Shown here one piece after another: positions 17,682-27,719 of a stretch of 64,000 bases of DNA (position 1 is its first letter; each line of letters begins with the position of its first letter). Made by a program: the position numbers and the translations under genes. The stretch spans positions 23,145 through 87,144 of the forward strand of contig JAURXM010000064.1 in assembly GCA_030654395.1 (NCBI GenBank), given 5' to 3'. Under the pieces are notes generated by a model. That model had not been told where the DNA came from. It did not search any database and saw only the letters and a list, made by a program, of their open reading frames with translations. This stretch comes from Aquabacterium sp. (GTDB taxonomy: Bacteria; Pseudomonadota; Gammaproteobacteria; Burkholderiales; Burkholderiaceae_C).

Positions 17682-19427
17682 TTAAACACCGTCCACCAAA
17701 CGAATGGCTTGTGCCAGGATCAAGTTGCACTCCATCGTTGCCAAGCCCATAGGCCGCGCATAGCGCAGATAGGCTTGGTGCATCCCTGAGACGGCTTTAG
17801 GCGGAGTCAGTCCAATCGTGCTGGCGATTTCATTGGCCAAACTGGCCACAGTGCGCAAGGTCTCTTCGACCGATACAGGGTTGCGCACTGGCGTGCTGCG
17901 ACTCAGTGGCCGGGCTGCGTGCTGCAGCCGTTCGTGCAAGCCCCAATGCCTCATCACAGCAGCCGTCAGGTCATCCAAATTGACCCCCAGCACAGCCGCA
18001 ATAGCCGCATCCAAAGTCATGCCTGGTGCGACGGGACCATCAGGCTCAGTCGGTGCGCCAGGCAACATCAAGCGCTTGATCTGCCCCGCTTCATCGGGGA
18101 AGTGGTAAAGAATCAGCAACCAGCCCAAGTTCTGCGACATCGCAGCAATGGCTGCTTCTTCATCGCTGATTGAAAACGGTGCCATCAGGCGTGCGATGTG
18201 GCCTGCCAAGCAAGCCTGACGCAAGGCCGCATTGAGCTCGCTGACGGCCATCGTCCCCTCATCGCCTGACAGGCTGGATTGGGCCCCCAAGGCACCAGGC
18301 CAGTTGCGCACCGCAGCAGCGACACGGCGCAAACCTGCTTGCCCCAGCAACATGACAGCACGAGACAAGGTGGTCACCCCTTCGTCAGACCCGCTGCTTT
18401 TGTACGATGCCACATTGACCGATCGCAGCATCTCCCACGCCAAACTGGGGTTCTTGACGATGATGTCGACAAAATCATCTACGCGCAGTGTTTCTTGCGA
18501 CAACACACCGATCAAGGCTCGCTCGGTGTTCGGCCTGCTCGGCAGCGACCCCACCGCATTGAGTCGATCAAGCAGCAAAAGCAGTGGCCCGCCTGACTCG
18601 TTTGAGTTGGTCTTTATCCAACTCTGCAATGCAGTCAGCAACGTGCGCGCGCTCAAATACCGCTGACGTTGCTGGCGGTCAGTTGCCCGGTTGACGATCA
18701 CACGCAGTGTCTCGGGCACAGGGTGTGGCGTCGCCCATGGCAAACGCACAATTTCAGGACCTACACGCGAGGCAGCGCTACTCAAATCAGGATCATCTAA
18801 GGCCGGCGTATTGGCCAACACCCGATACAACAACAGCCCGACCATCAACACATCGCGTTCAGCCGCGTGGCGGACTTGTTGCCGGTCAAATTGAGGGCGA
18901 GAGAACTCACCCGGTTTCAGTTGTACCAGACCACAACTCAAACCCAACACAAGCGCATGTCCACTTTTGTCGATAAGTACGTTGTGCAAGCCAATGTCTT
19001 GGTGGACGACACCGGCCTCGTGTGCATAGGCTAAGCCTTCGAGCACATCGCAGACCATGACGGCGGCTTCTACAGGCGTAGGGGGAGAGCCGGCAGCCAA
19101 GCGCTCAGCCAAGGTCACCAACTGGGCGCGGTCATAGCGAACAAAGGGCCAGCCGTCGTGCGAGCCCACCTCTCTCACGCCAGCCAGGCGTGGATGCTCC
19201 AACCTGGCTGCAGCCAGCACGTCCTGTGTCCAATTGTCACGCTCGGCATTGCTGTGGGGTTGCCCCCTAGGCACGGTCAATAGCACTTCTTCTTTTGTCG
19301 TCGGGTCAAGTGCCAGCCAAGAACTAGAGGCAAGGCTTCGCCCCAGCATCTGCTGTAACTCAAAGCGCCCGAATTGCCGCTGTGCAGTGGGCGTAGGGGG
19401 CGGTGCGACGGCCATGGATCGTTGCAA
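17682..19427 (-). CDS. pseudokinase-HDOD fusion protein
   Basis: A protein of 581 residues. Residues 20-270 have a Hanks-type kinase fold: glycine loop LGRSLASSSW, and catalytic loop HQDIGLHN (142-149) where HRDxKxxN is expected. The VAIK lysine is absent (EEVLLTVPRG) and DFG is replaced by LGLS (161-164), so phosphotransfer is unlikely. Residues 282-540 form an HDOD domain (LDRLNAVGSLPSRPN; LSRAVMLLGQAGLRRV), a non-catalytic HD relative used in signalling. TTG 19427 is taken as start because AAGGA lies 9 bases upstream; ATG 19415 is possible. Probably a cytosolic signalling scaffold; the partner is unknown. Confidence 0.8.
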   Translation of the reverse strand: MQRSMAVAPPPTPTAQRQFGRFELQQMLGRSLASSSWLALDPTTKEEVLLTVPRGQPHSNAERDNWTQDVLAAARLEHPRLAGVREVGSHDGWPFVRYDRAQLVTLAERLAAGSPPTPVEAAVMVCDVLEGLAYAHEAGVVHQDIGLHNVLIDKSGHALVLGLSCGLVQLKPGEFSRPQFDRQQVRHAAERDVLMVGLLLYRVLANTPALDDPDLSSAASRVGPEIVRLPWATPHPVPETLRVIVNRATDRQQRQRYLSARTLLTALQSWIKTNSNESGGPLLLLLDRLNAVGSLPSRPNTERALIGVLSQETLRVDDFVDIIVKNPSLAWEMLRSVNVASYKSSGSDEGVTTLSRAVMLLGQAGLRRVAAAVRNWPGALGAQSSLSGDEGTMAVSELNAALRQACLAGHIARLMAPFSISDEEAAIAAMSQNLGWLLILYHFPDEAGQIKRLMLPGAPTEPDGPVAPGMTLDAAIAAVLGVNLDDLTAAVMRHWGLHERLQHAARPLSRSTPVRNPVSVEETLRTVASLANEIASTIGLTPPKAVSGMHQAYLRYARPMGLATMECNLILAQAIRLVDGV

Positions 19428-19554
19428 GACTGTTCATCCTTAGGGACACAGGCGTCCCCTTGTAATAATCAGATTGCACTACATCATCAGCCATCACAAA
19501 ACGCCGTCTAGGGCTTGAAATACGGTGCTATTTCAATACCACATCAAACAACGC

Positions 19555-22500
19555 TCACGCAACGGGCACCCATTCCCCTGCGCCTGTGATGAACGCGGCG
19601 TGAACGCGGCCATGCCCCTCCAACGCCGACACGGCTGAGACGTAGCGCGCCATTTGCTGCTGATAGCTGTCCAACAGCTCTGGTCGATGGTGTAATTTGT
19701 AATCAATCACCCACCACTCTGTGCCTTGCGTTGTTTCGCGAGCAACCAAACGGTCGATTCGCAGCATTTGGCCCTTGTCATCGAGTCCCACTTCATTGCC
19801 TGCCCACACAAGTTGCGCCGGGTCAAGCCACTCCTGCAGTACGGGAGAGCGCAATACCACCGTAACCAGATCAATCGCCTCGCGCACCTTCTCCGCATCC
19901 AACTGCAACTCTCTTGCCGCACCAGACGCAGCACGGGCAATGCGCTCGTCTGTTCTGCTGACCACAGGCAACATCGTCAGCCATTCCAGCGCTCTGTGCA
20001 CCACTTGACCCAGTTGCTGCAGGTAGCTGGTCTGATCTGACGCCCGTGGCGCAGTCGATAGCGAGGTCGGCGCAGTGCGTTGACACAAGCTTGGCAATGT
20101 ACGCAAAATGGCATCCGGCACCTGAACAGACTTGTCCGGCGGTGAACCACAGGGCACCCATGACTGCGCCGGATCGATCACACCACAGCTGGCCAAGCGT
20201 TGCCACCAACTGTTCGAAGTCAAGCCTCGGGGCTCCGTCCTGCTAAAAATCAATTGTTCACGCGCACGGGTCAACGCGACATACATCGCATTGAGCTCTT
20301 CAAGCTGATCTGCTGCACGGTCATCGGCCAAAGCCTGCGCCAAGCTGGGCGGCGGCTTACCCTCCGATCGCAGGAAAGCGCAGCGTTTGGGTTCACTGTG
20401 GCTTTCCGGCCAATCCACCATGATGGCGTAGCTGTCCTTTTTTGCAGGCTCTGGGTCGGAATCAACCATGAAAACCACGCGGGCCTCCAGCCCCTTGGCG
20501 CCATGGATGGTCAACAGTTGAACGGCATCGGACTGAGCCCGAGGAGGCAAGTTCAAGGGCAAACGCTTGATGGCACGCACCCACCGATAGGGCGTGGCAT
20601 CACGGCCTGAATCCATCTCAAGGCTTTGAGCCTGCAGCGCGTCAACATGAAACAAGGCCTGCGCACGGCGACTGTACGGCACGCATGCAAGCAAACGCTC
20701 TCGGTACTGCCCTTCAGACACGACACGCTCCAACAAGTCGTGCGGCGGCGCCACCTTAGAAAGCTGTGCCCATGCCATCAACAGCTGCGCAGCCCGATCC
20801 AGACTGGCCGGCCAAGGAGCCGGTGCCGGTGCTGCTTCATCAATGCCATCACGAGGCCCAGTCAACACGTCGTACCAACTTGGGTTAGAGGACGACTGCC
20901 GCACACGATGCGCCAAATACAACAGGTCGGCATCACTGGCGCCAAACAAGGGGCTCTTGAGTGCGTGCGCCAAGGCCATGTCGTGATGCGGCGAAACCAA
21001 CACATCCAACACAGCCACAAGGTCACGCACTTCGGCCGTGTCGATCAACAAGGTATTTTCAGGCGCAATGTGCGCGACGCCCCGCTCATCAAGCGCCTGA
21101 GCCACCAGCGCCAGCGTCGCACGCTTGCGGCTCAGCACAAAAATGTCAGATGGCACGATGCCCTCTTGCACGATCAAAGCTTTCACAGCCGCAGCGACCT
21201 GAGCCGCTTCGAGCTCTTTGATCGTGGTGCGCGCCAATTCGCGCGGCGAGGTCAAACTGTCACGCCACCCCTCGTGCGACGTTGGTTTGCTCGCCTCGGC
21301 CCTCATGATCGACGGCAAGGCTCTGATCCGGGCATCGGCCTGTGACGCCGTGGTGTGAGCCCTGAACCCCGGGAACACACCCTCATCGTGAGCACGGCCC
21401 ATGACCATATTGAGCGCCGAGACCACCCCATGTGCATTGCGCCGCGTGTGATCACACGCCAGCAAATCGCCATCCAATGCCGCCAGCACGAACGCTTTGG
21501 CTGCACCGAAGACGCGCGGGTCTGCGCGCCTGAAGCGGTAAATACTCTGTTTGGGATCCCCGACTAAAAAAACCTGAATGGGCGTCTGACCACTGCCCCC
21601 ACCACCCGCACCGGCATAACCAGACAACCACGCCTTCAAGGTTTGCCATTGCAGGGGGCTGGTGTCCTGAAACTCGTCCATCAACAACTGTTTGACTTGG
21701 CTGTCCAGTCGCTGCTGAATCCAGCCAGACAGCACAGGATCAGCCAGCAGCCGCGCCGCTGCCAACTCCAAGTCAACCATGTCAGCCAGACCGCGTTCCA
21801 TCTTCAACTTCGCATAGGTCACAAACAAGAGCCGACTGAGCACAACCATCTGCTCATGCAGCTCATGGGCCTCATGCTGCAGCGTTGCCTGCAACAAATC
21901 CATCAACCAACTTTGCGCCCAAGCCAGATCGGGCGAGTCCCCCATTCGCTTGCGCGGCTCTCCGCTCTGGGTGAGCAAGGCCGCACACAGCGCCATCGCC
22001 TGCTGATGCGAGCAGGGCAAACCCAAGGCCTGCTCAATGGCCACACCAGCAGCTGGTGCAATGCTGCCTTTCGCGGCCACCAACTGGCGAGCCACAGACC
22101 ACAGTTGATCACGCACGCTGTCTCGCTGTAACGCATCGGTAGGGTGCGCTAGATCCGCCCACTGTGGCGACCATGCGCCTACTGACTCCACACCACTGAT
22201 CAAATGCCCAGCCTGATCGGACAGTGTGAGTTCAAGCCGGTTGCTCAACGCAGTTTGGAGCCAAGCCTCCGCGTTGAAGCGCCCCACAGCCCTGACCACG
22301 CTCATGAATGCAAGTAACTCCGGCGCATCAGCCTCTAGGACGTCTAATCGCTTTAAAAAACGCCCCCATAGCTCAGGCCACACCTCGCTGGTATCTTCAA
22401 TCAAGTTCAGCTCGGGAGGCAGTCCCAACTCATTGAGCACGTCCAAAGGCGCAGCTTTAACCAGTTTGGAAAACCACCCATGGATGGTGTGGATGGCAAC

Positions 22501-22878
22501 GCCTTGACCCGTCTCCAGCCATTGCGGATACAAGCCTTGTAAACGAGGGATCAAATCCGACATCTGTTCGGGCAAAACGCCGCGAGCTTGCAACTCTGTT
22601 TCGCGCTCCGCATCAGTTGCCAGTGAAAATGTCCTGAGCCAGTCGTGCAAGCGCTCACGCATCTCACCCGCCGCTTTTTTGGTGAAGGTGATCGCCAAAA
22701 TCTGATTAGGTGGCACCCCATCAAGCATGGCCCGCAAAATGCGCGACACCAACATCCACGTCTTACCAGCGCCAGCACAGGCCTCAACCACCACACTGCG
22801 ATGGGGGTCGCATGCGGTCTGATAGAACAAGGCACTGTCGACTTGTTTGCCGTTGATTTCGTACGCTGCGCGACTCAT
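19555..22878 (-). CDS. addA: AddA-type helicase-nuclease subunit
   Basis: A UvrD-family helicase of 1107 residues with a C-terminal nuclease, for double-strand break end processing. Walker A ACAGAGKTWML is at 33-43, then AITFTKKAAGEMRERL, HTIHGWF, DEFQDTSPLQW (motif II), GDPKQSIYRFRRAD and LLTIHGAKGLEA. The RecB-like nuclease is at the end: VVHRALEWL, IDRLVAR and VIDYK. It overlaps the partner gene by ATGA (22875-22878), so translation is coupled. The ORF could extend to 22998, but that region lies inside addB; ATG 22878 opens the conserved sequence. Confidence 0.92.
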   Translation of the reverse strand: MSRAAYEINGKQVDSALFYQTACDPHRSVVVEACAGAGKTWMLVSRILRAMLDGVPPNQILAITFTKKAAGEMRERLHDWLRTFSLATDAERETELQARGVLPEQMSDLIPRLQGLYPQWLETGQGVAIHTIHGWFSKLVKAAPLDVLNELGLPPELNLIEDTSEVWPELWGRFLKRLDVLEADAPELLAFMSVVRAVGRFNAEAWLQTALSNRLELTLSDQAGHLISGVESVGAWSPQWADLAHPTDALQRDSVRDQLWSVARQLVAAKGSIAPAAGVAIEQALGLPCSHQQAMALCAALLTQSGEPRKRMGDSPDLAWAQSWLMDLLQATLQHEAHELHEQMVVLSRLLFVTYAKLKMERGLADMVDLELAAARLLADPVLSGWIQQRLDSQVKQLLMDEFQDTSPLQWQTLKAWLSGYAGAGGGGSGQTPIQVFLVGDPKQSIYRFRRADPRVFGAAKAFVLAALDGDLLACDHTRRNAHGVVSALNMVMGRAHDEGVFPGFRAHTTASQADARIRALPSIMRAEASKPTSHEGWRDSLTSPRELARTTIKELEAAQVAAAVKALIVQEGIVPSDIFVLSRKRATLALVAQALDERGVAHIAPENTLLIDTAEVRDLVAVLDVLVSPHHDMALAHALKSPLFGASDADLLYLAHRVRQSSSNPSWYDVLTGPRDGIDEAAPAPAPWPASLDRAAQLLMAWAQLSKVAPPHDLLERVVSEGQYRERLLACVPYSRRAQALFHVDALQAQSLEMDSGRDATPYRWVRAIKRLPLNLPPRAQSDAVQLLTIHGAKGLEARVVFMVDSDPEPAKKDSYAIMVDWPESHSEPKRCAFLRSEGKPPPSLAQALADDRAADQLEELNAMYVALTRAREQLIFSRTEPRGLTSNSWWQRLASCGVIDPAQSWVPCGSPPDKSVQVPDAILRTLPSLCQRTAPTSLSTAPRASDQTSYLQQLGQVVHRALEWLTMLPVVSRTDERIARAASGAARELQLDAEKVREAIDLVTVVLRSPVLQEWLDPAQLVWAGNEVGLDDKGQMLRIDRLVARETTQGTEWWVIDYKLHHRPELLDSYQQQMARYVSAVSALEGHGRVHAAFITGAGEWVPVA

Positions 22879-25721
22879 GATGAGGCCTCTTGATTTGACC
22901 AATGGTCTTTGCGACACAGGCCCTTGGCCTGGCAATAAGCGCAAGCAGCGCCCTCGCCCAAAGCGGGCATGGCGGCCCCTCCCTGCAGTCGCTGCCAATC
23001 GTGTGCCAGACCAACAAGCAAGGCTTGAGCACTGTCCTCAACTCCCTCATGAACCACCTGTGTCACCGCTTTGGCCTCAAGGTGCAAATAGGATGCGGAT
23101 ACAGGCCACTGCGCATCAGACAATGCGGCGTAAAACGCCAACTGGGTATCCTCGTCAGGCTGAGCCACTTTGGCCTTGAGCCCCGTGAGGCTACCCGTCT
23201 TGTAATCAAGCACAAACTGCTCACGCGCACCATCGCGATGGCGGGCATCTACCCGATCCAACTTGCCATACAAACGCACCGACAAGCCGTCCCCCACTGA
23301 CAGTGTCTTTTGCAGCGTGACCTCCGAGCTTTGTACCGCCCACCCATCAGCCTCGTGTGCCCTGAACCAGCCCACGTAAGCACGCGCGAACTTATCCAGA
23401 TCAGCCTTGAACGGCAAAAAATAGGGCCTTTGCCCATCGCGGTCAAACCCCATTTCATGTACCGCACGCTGCGCAGCGATCAACCACGCTTGCACATCTT
23501 CATCGGGCGTACTGATGCTCAACTTGCCTTGCCTATCCGCATGAAAGCAGCGCAGTGCCTCGTGTAGCCAGTTGCCAAAGTCAGATCGATCCAAACCCTC
23601 ATCTAACTCATCTGCTTCACGCAGGCCTAAGACGTAGCTGGCAAAAAAACGGTAAGGACATTGCCGCAACGCCTCGTACCCAGTTGCAGCAAGCTGTTCG
23701 GGCAAAGCCCATGCGTGAGCCAGTAAATTAGGCTCGGGCGGCAGCACGCCGTTGAACGCCACTGTCATGCAGTCGCGCACATCAGCTACCTCACCTATTT
23801 GAAGTCCAGCCTGAGCAGACCACCGCTCAAGCCAAGCACTAGGCTCCAAAGGCTCACTGCCTTTAGCTTGACGGTATAGGCAAATGACACCAGGTCTGTT
23901 CATCAGCAGACAAAAGGCATCCCACTGTGCAGCCCGCAAGGTCTCAGGCGTAGCCAAGTCCATGGCTTCACGAAGAGGGGTACTCAACCACCCTGATTGA
24001 CGGCCCATGGCGCCCAATTGGCGCTCGTCAGTTCCTGGCAAAACAATGGCTTGAAATGGCCGCAAGACCGCACGCGCCATGGTCGTGATGACGACGTCAT
24101 GCGGCGCATCAGGGGCAGGCGGACGAAAAGTCGTCGCCTCCAGTACCGCGCCAACCCACCTCATGAAGCTCGATCCATCCAGATGCGTTTGCGCCGACAA
24201 ACCATCCCACGCCGCACCCGCTTCTGGCACACCTGACTCACCGTCAATGTACAAAGCCCGCAAGGCCAACTCGCCTGCCTGATCTAGACGCAACGCACTC
24301 AGTGCCCCTGCCAAGGTCAAGGCCTCATGCAGCGCTGACAACCAATCACCTAGCGACGGCTGTTGCCCCTGCCACAAACTCTGTAATGGTGAAACCACAT
24401 AGCGAGCCCAACGACACAACAAAGCCGCCGTGACAGGCAAGGCACCTGCAGAACCGACGTCTGGCGCAGCATCCAAGCCCCACGCACCCATCACGCTGTG
24501 ACGACGACACCACAGCTCCAACTGGCTGCTTGCCTGATCCACACTCACTTCGGCTGGACGTGCATGGTGAGCTGCATCGACTGACCAATCCAGCCACCCT
24601 GATTTAATCCAATCCAACAAATCATCCGTTGAGGCACGTGGGTGCGATGCTTTGATCAAACGAGACAGCACAGCTGCCGCCCGTGTCGTTGACAAACGCC
24701 AACCCGTTTCATCGGCGATTTGCACACCAGCGCCCTCCAGCAGCGCACGCACGCGGCGAATCAAGCTGCGATCCAACGCAATCAATGCAACAGGCTCGCT
24801 GCTCAAGGCATCACGTCCTGCGTTGATGGCCGCGATCACCTGTGCCGCAGCTTGCTGAGCCTCATCCTCCGCATCCAAGCAAGGCACAAGCACCGGAGAC
24901 CGTGACCGGGGCTGAGTCACATCGTCCATGGCAGGTTGAGCAGTTATCCAGCGAGTCGGCAAACCTTGTCCGGCCATGTGCTGCAACACCGCCAACATCA
25001 AATGCGCCTCGGTTCCAGGTGACACGGCCGTCCCTGCTGTCACGCCAACAAAAGCCGAGGGCCGCAACGAGAACAGCAAATCACTGGCCACACCAGCCTC
25101 GGCTGTCGCCACAGCCCACTCCAAAGCCCAGGCCAGCAAAAGCCGCTCTCGGCCACCTGGCGCCTGATCCTGCTCATCAGGCCCGGCCATAAGCGCCCTC
25201 AACTCGGCGGCATAGGTCGCTCTCTGAGCAGGTTCAATCGCCAGCAAGCGCCTCAACCACGTGTGGGCGGCGTCAACCACTTGATCCAAGGCAAACTCAA
25301 ATCCACGGCGATCGCGTTGAGCCCATTGGCGGCCCCACATCTCTCCCCCCAAAACGCGCGCGGCCTGAAGCCGATCGACGACCGGATCCAGCGTAACCAA
25401 CGGCAAGCCGGAATCTGCCGCTAGAACAGGCTGCATCCAATCCCAACTGAGCCCACTTGCCACAGCAGCAATCGTGTCAATACGCGGCGCCCAACCGCCA
25501 ACTGCCGTGGTCCACGCTTGCCTGGCTTGAGCCAAAACAGCACCCACAGGCAAGATGATCAAGGCATCTTTAGGGTCAGCCCGCTGAGCAATGAGCCACG
25601 CAGACACCTCACGTGCCCAAGCTTGCCAACACTCAGCTGCGCCCAATTGCGGCGACCAACTCCATGGGCTGGGCAAAACGCCGTCAACCGGCCCCTGAAA
25701 GGAAGTAACTATCAACGTCAT
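22875..25721 (-). CDS. addB: AddB-type PD-(D/E)XK nuclease subunit
   Basis: A protein of 948 residues that partners AddA. The N-terminal part is a helicase-like domain without a Walker A lysine (ILPVGAVLAQARQAW), so it is unlikely to burn ATP. The C-terminal nuclease shows LHEALRCFH, GKLDRVDAR and FVLDYKTGS, then QLAFYAAL. A likely [4Fe-4S] clasp is formed by RQCPYRFF upstream of the nuclease and CAYCQAKGLC (C-x2-C-x5-C) at the end. The ATG at 25721 gives MTLIVTSF; a longer frame reaches 25757. It is divergent from trxA. Confidence 0.9.
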   Translation of the reverse strand: MTLIVTSFQGPVDGVLPSPWSWSPQLGAAECWQAWAREVSAWLIAQRADPKDALIILPVGAVLAQARQAWTTAVGGWAPRIDTIAAVASGLSWDWMQPVLAADSGLPLVTLDPVVDRLQAARVLGGEMWGRQWAQRDRRGFEFALDQVVDAAHTWLRRLLAIEPAQRATYAAELRALMAGPDEQDQAPGGRERLLLAWALEWAVATAEAGVASDLLFSLRPSAFVGVTAGTAVSPGTEAHLMLAVLQHMAGQGLPTRWITAQPAMDDVTQPRSRSPVLVPCLDAEDEAQQAAAQVIAAINAGRDALSSEPVALIALDRSLIRRVRALLEGAGVQIADETGWRLSTTRAAAVLSRLIKASHPRASTDDLLDWIKSGWLDWSVDAAHHARPAEVSVDQASSQLELWCRRHSVMGAWGLDAAPDVGSAGALPVTAALLCRWARYVVSPLQSLWQGQQPSLGDWLSALHEALTLAGALSALRLDQAGELALRALYIDGESGVPEAGAAWDGLSAQTHLDGSSFMRWVGAVLEATTFRPPAPDAPHDVVITTMARAVLRPFQAIVLPGTDERQLGAMGRQSGWLSTPLREAMDLATPETLRAAQWDAFCLLMNRPGVICLYRQAKGSEPLEPSAWLERWSAQAGLQIGEVADVRDCMTVAFNGVLPPEPNLLAHAWALPEQLAATGYEALRQCPYRFFASYVLGLREADELDEGLDRSDFGNWLHEALRCFHADRQGKLSISTPDEDVQAWLIAAQRAVHEMGFDRDGQRPYFLPFKADLDKFARAYVGWFRAHEADGWAVQSSEVTLQKTLSVGDGLSVRLYGKLDRVDARHRDGAREQFVLDYKTGSLTGLKAKVAQPDEDTQLAFYAALSDAQWPVSASYLHLEAKAVTQVVHEGVEDSAQALLVGLAHDWQRLQGGAAMPALGEGAACAYCQAKGLCRKDHWSNQEASS

Positions 25722-25793
25722 TGAATAAGGACTCTTGTAGTGGCGCCTAGCGGCCACATCTTCTGTGTCAGAATCTTCCCACTCCTGCTGGTA

Positions 25794-25807
25794 CCGACAC
25801 GTGTCGG
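25794..25807. promoter_or_regulatory. 14-bp perfect palindrome upstream of trxA
   Basis: CCGACAC-GTGTCGG is an exact dyad with no spacer, 37 bases before the trxA start and 73 bases before the divergent addB start. It could be an operator for either gene or a short stem in the trxA leader. I do not recognise the binding protein. Confidence 0.5.
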
Positions 25808-25843
25808 CATTGCTTTCGCACCAGCCTTCTGAAGGACAGTTAC

Positions 25844-26173
25844 ATGAGCAGCGACCTGATTAAACATATCTCTGATGCGTCTTTCGACGTAGACGTCTTG
25901 CAATCCACAGCGCCCGTGCTCGTGGATTATTGGGCCGAATGGTGCGGCCCTTGCAAGATGATTGCCCCCATTTTGGACGAGGTCTCCAAAGACTACGCTG
26001 GCCGACTGAACGTCACCAAGATGAACGTGGATCAAAACCGCGATGTACCAGCCAAATTCGGTATCCGAGGCATCCCCACGCTGATGATTTTCAAGGGCGG
26101 CCAACTGGCTGCCACCAAAGTCGGCGCGTTGTCCAAAGCCCAATTGACTGCATTCATTGACGGTAATCTTTGA
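25844..26173 (+). CDS. trxA: thioredoxin 1
   Basis: A thioredoxin of 109 residues that reduces protein disulphides in the cytosol with thioredoxin reductase. The active site is [10 protein letters not shown] (near residues 29-38). The cis-Pro is in [11 protein letters not shown]. Length and motif are canonical. GAAGGAC stands before the ATG. It lies upstream of rho in the same direction, an order common in Burkholderiales, but a good promoter overlapping its stop suggests rho is also read separately. Confidence 0.97.
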   Translation: MSSDLIKHISDASFDVDVLQSTAPVLVDYWAEWCGPCKMIAPILDEVSKDYAGRLNVTKMNVDQNRDVPAKFGIRGIPTLMIFKGGQLAATKVGALSKAQLTAFIDGNL

Positions 26174-26199
26174 TTTTTTGGGTTTTTCCTATCTATAAT
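26170..26199 (+). promoter_or_regulatory. predicted rho promoter
   Basis: TTGATT (26170-26175), an 18-base spacer and a consensus TATAAT (26194-26199). It overlaps the trxA stop codon. The implied transcript starts near 26206 and has a leader of about 230 bases before rho, comparable in size to the autoregulated rho leader of E. coli. Confidence 0.6.
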
Positions 26200-26204
26200 C
26201 GAAT

Positions 26205-26230
26205 CACAGGCTGATATAAATCGGCCTGTG
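26205..26230 (+). other. hairpin at the 5' end of the rho leader
   Basis: CACAGGC (26205-26211) pairs with GCCTGTG (26224-26230). An inner GAT/ATC pairing closes a four-base ATAA loop, with a T-G mismatch between the two helices. It would form at the very start of the transcript from the promoter just upstream. The remaining 200 bases to rho are C-rich in places and hold no gene. Confidence 0.55.
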
Positions 26231-26436
26231 TTCGTTAAGCCAGTCGCCATGCCCCGCCAGTCGGCGTCGAGAATCAAAGTCTGATCTAGACTAACTGCAT
26301 TCTCAAACGCGCCACGACAAGCCCTCGGCCCAGCGGCCATTTGTCCATCCCTTTCACCCGCGAGTTCTCCACCTGCTCGGCGCTGCATCACCGTTGATGC
26401 TTCACTGACAACTGGTTTCGTTCAGGGTCCCAATCC

Positions 26437-27699
26437 ATGCATTTGTCAGAACTGAAGGCGCTGCACATCTCCAAGTTAGTTGAGATGGCCGAAGCGTTGG
26501 AAATCGAGAACGTCTCTCGCATGCGCAAGCAAGAGTTGATGTTCGCCATCATGAAGAAACGCGCAAAGGGCGGCGAACAAGTCTTCGGGGACGGTGTCCT
26601 TGAGGTCCTACCAGACGGCTTTGGCTTCTTGCGTGCGTTGGACAGCAGTTTCTTGGCCAGCACGGATGACATTTATTTGTCACCCAGCCAAGTGCGCCGA
26701 TTCAACCTGCATACAGGGGACATGATTGAAGGTGAAGTGCGCGTGCCAAAAGATGGCGAGCGCTACTTTGCACTGGTCAAGGTCGATACAGTCAACGGAC
26801 TATCCCCCGAAGTCAACAAGAACAAGTTGATGTTCGAGAATCTCACGCCCCTGTTCCCTACGGAACAGTTCAAGCTTGAGCGCGACGTCAAAAGCGACGA
26901 CAACATCACCAGCCGCATCATTGATCTGATCGCCCCGATTGGCAAAGGTCAACGGGCACTGCTCGTGGCCCCGCCCAAGAGCGGCAAAACGGTCATGATG
27001 AAAAACTTGGCTCACGCCTTGGTCGCAAACCACCCAGAAGTGCATCTGATCATGCTGCTGGTTGATGAACGCCCTGAAGAAGTGACCGAAATGCAACGCA
27101 CCGTGCGCGGCGAAGTCATCAGCTCCACGTTTGACGAACCCGCACAGCGCCACGTTCAAGTTGCCGAGATGGTGATTGAACGCGCCAAGCGTTTGGTCGA
27201 ACTCAAAATGGACGTCGTGATCCTGCTGGACTCGATTACCCGCCTAGCCCGCGCCTACAACAACGTCTTACCCTCATCAGGCAAGGTATTGTCTGGCGGT
27301 GTTGACTCCAATGCCCTGCAGCGCCCCAAGCGCTTCTTTGGTGCAGCCCGCAACATCGAGGAGGGTGGCTCGCTCACCATCATCGGTACAGCCTTGGTTG
27401 ACACCGGCAGCCGCATGGATGAAGTCATCTACGAAGAATTCAAAGGCACCGGCAACTGCGAAATCCACATGGATCGCCGCATGGCCGAAAAGCGCGTCTA
27501 CCCATCCATTCTGATCAACAAGTCTGGCACCCGTCGCGAAGAGCTGCTGCTCAAGCCTGAAATCCTGCAAAAAAGCTGGATTTTACGCAAGCTGCTCTAT
27601 CCGATGGATGAGATTGACGCGATGGAGTTTGTGCTCGATAAAATGCGCGCAACAAAGAACAACCACGACTTCTTCGACATGATGCGAAGAGGTGGTTAA
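26437..27699 (+). CDS. rho: transcription termination factor Rho
   Basis: A homohexameric RNA helicase of 420 residues that ends untranslated transcripts. The N-terminal Rho-N helices ([14 protein letters not shown]) precede the cold-shock RNA-binding domain ([18 protein letters not shown], near 60). Walker A is [13 protein letters not shown]; Walker B is [17 protein letters not shown]; the Q/R-loop region holds [23 protein letters not shown]. Length equals that of E. coli Rho (419) plus one. The leader is long and structured, which fits autogenous control. rpmE2 follows after 106 bases. Confidence 0.98.
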   Translation: MHLSELKALHISKLVEMAEALEIENVSRMRKQELMFAIMKKRAKGGEQVFGDGVLEVLPDGFGFLRALDSSFLASTDDIYLSPSQVRRFNLHTGDMIEGEVRVPKDGERYFALVKVDTVNGLSPEVNKNKLMFENLTPLFPTEQFKLERDVKSDDNITSRIIDLIAPIGKGQRALLVAPPKSGKTVMMKNLAHALVANHPEVHLIMLLVDERPEEVTEMQRTVRGEVISSTFDEPAQRHVQVAEMVIERAKRLVELKMDVVILLDSITRLARAYNNVLPSSGKVLSGGVDSNALQRPKRFFGAARNIEEGGSLTIIGTALVDTGSRMDEVIYEEFKGTGNCEIHMDRRMAEKRVYPSILINKSGTRREELLLKPEILQKSWILRKLLYPMDEIDAMEFVLDKMRATKNNHDFFDMMRRGG

Positions 27700-27719
27700 T
27701 TAGCTGGCAATTAAGCTGC

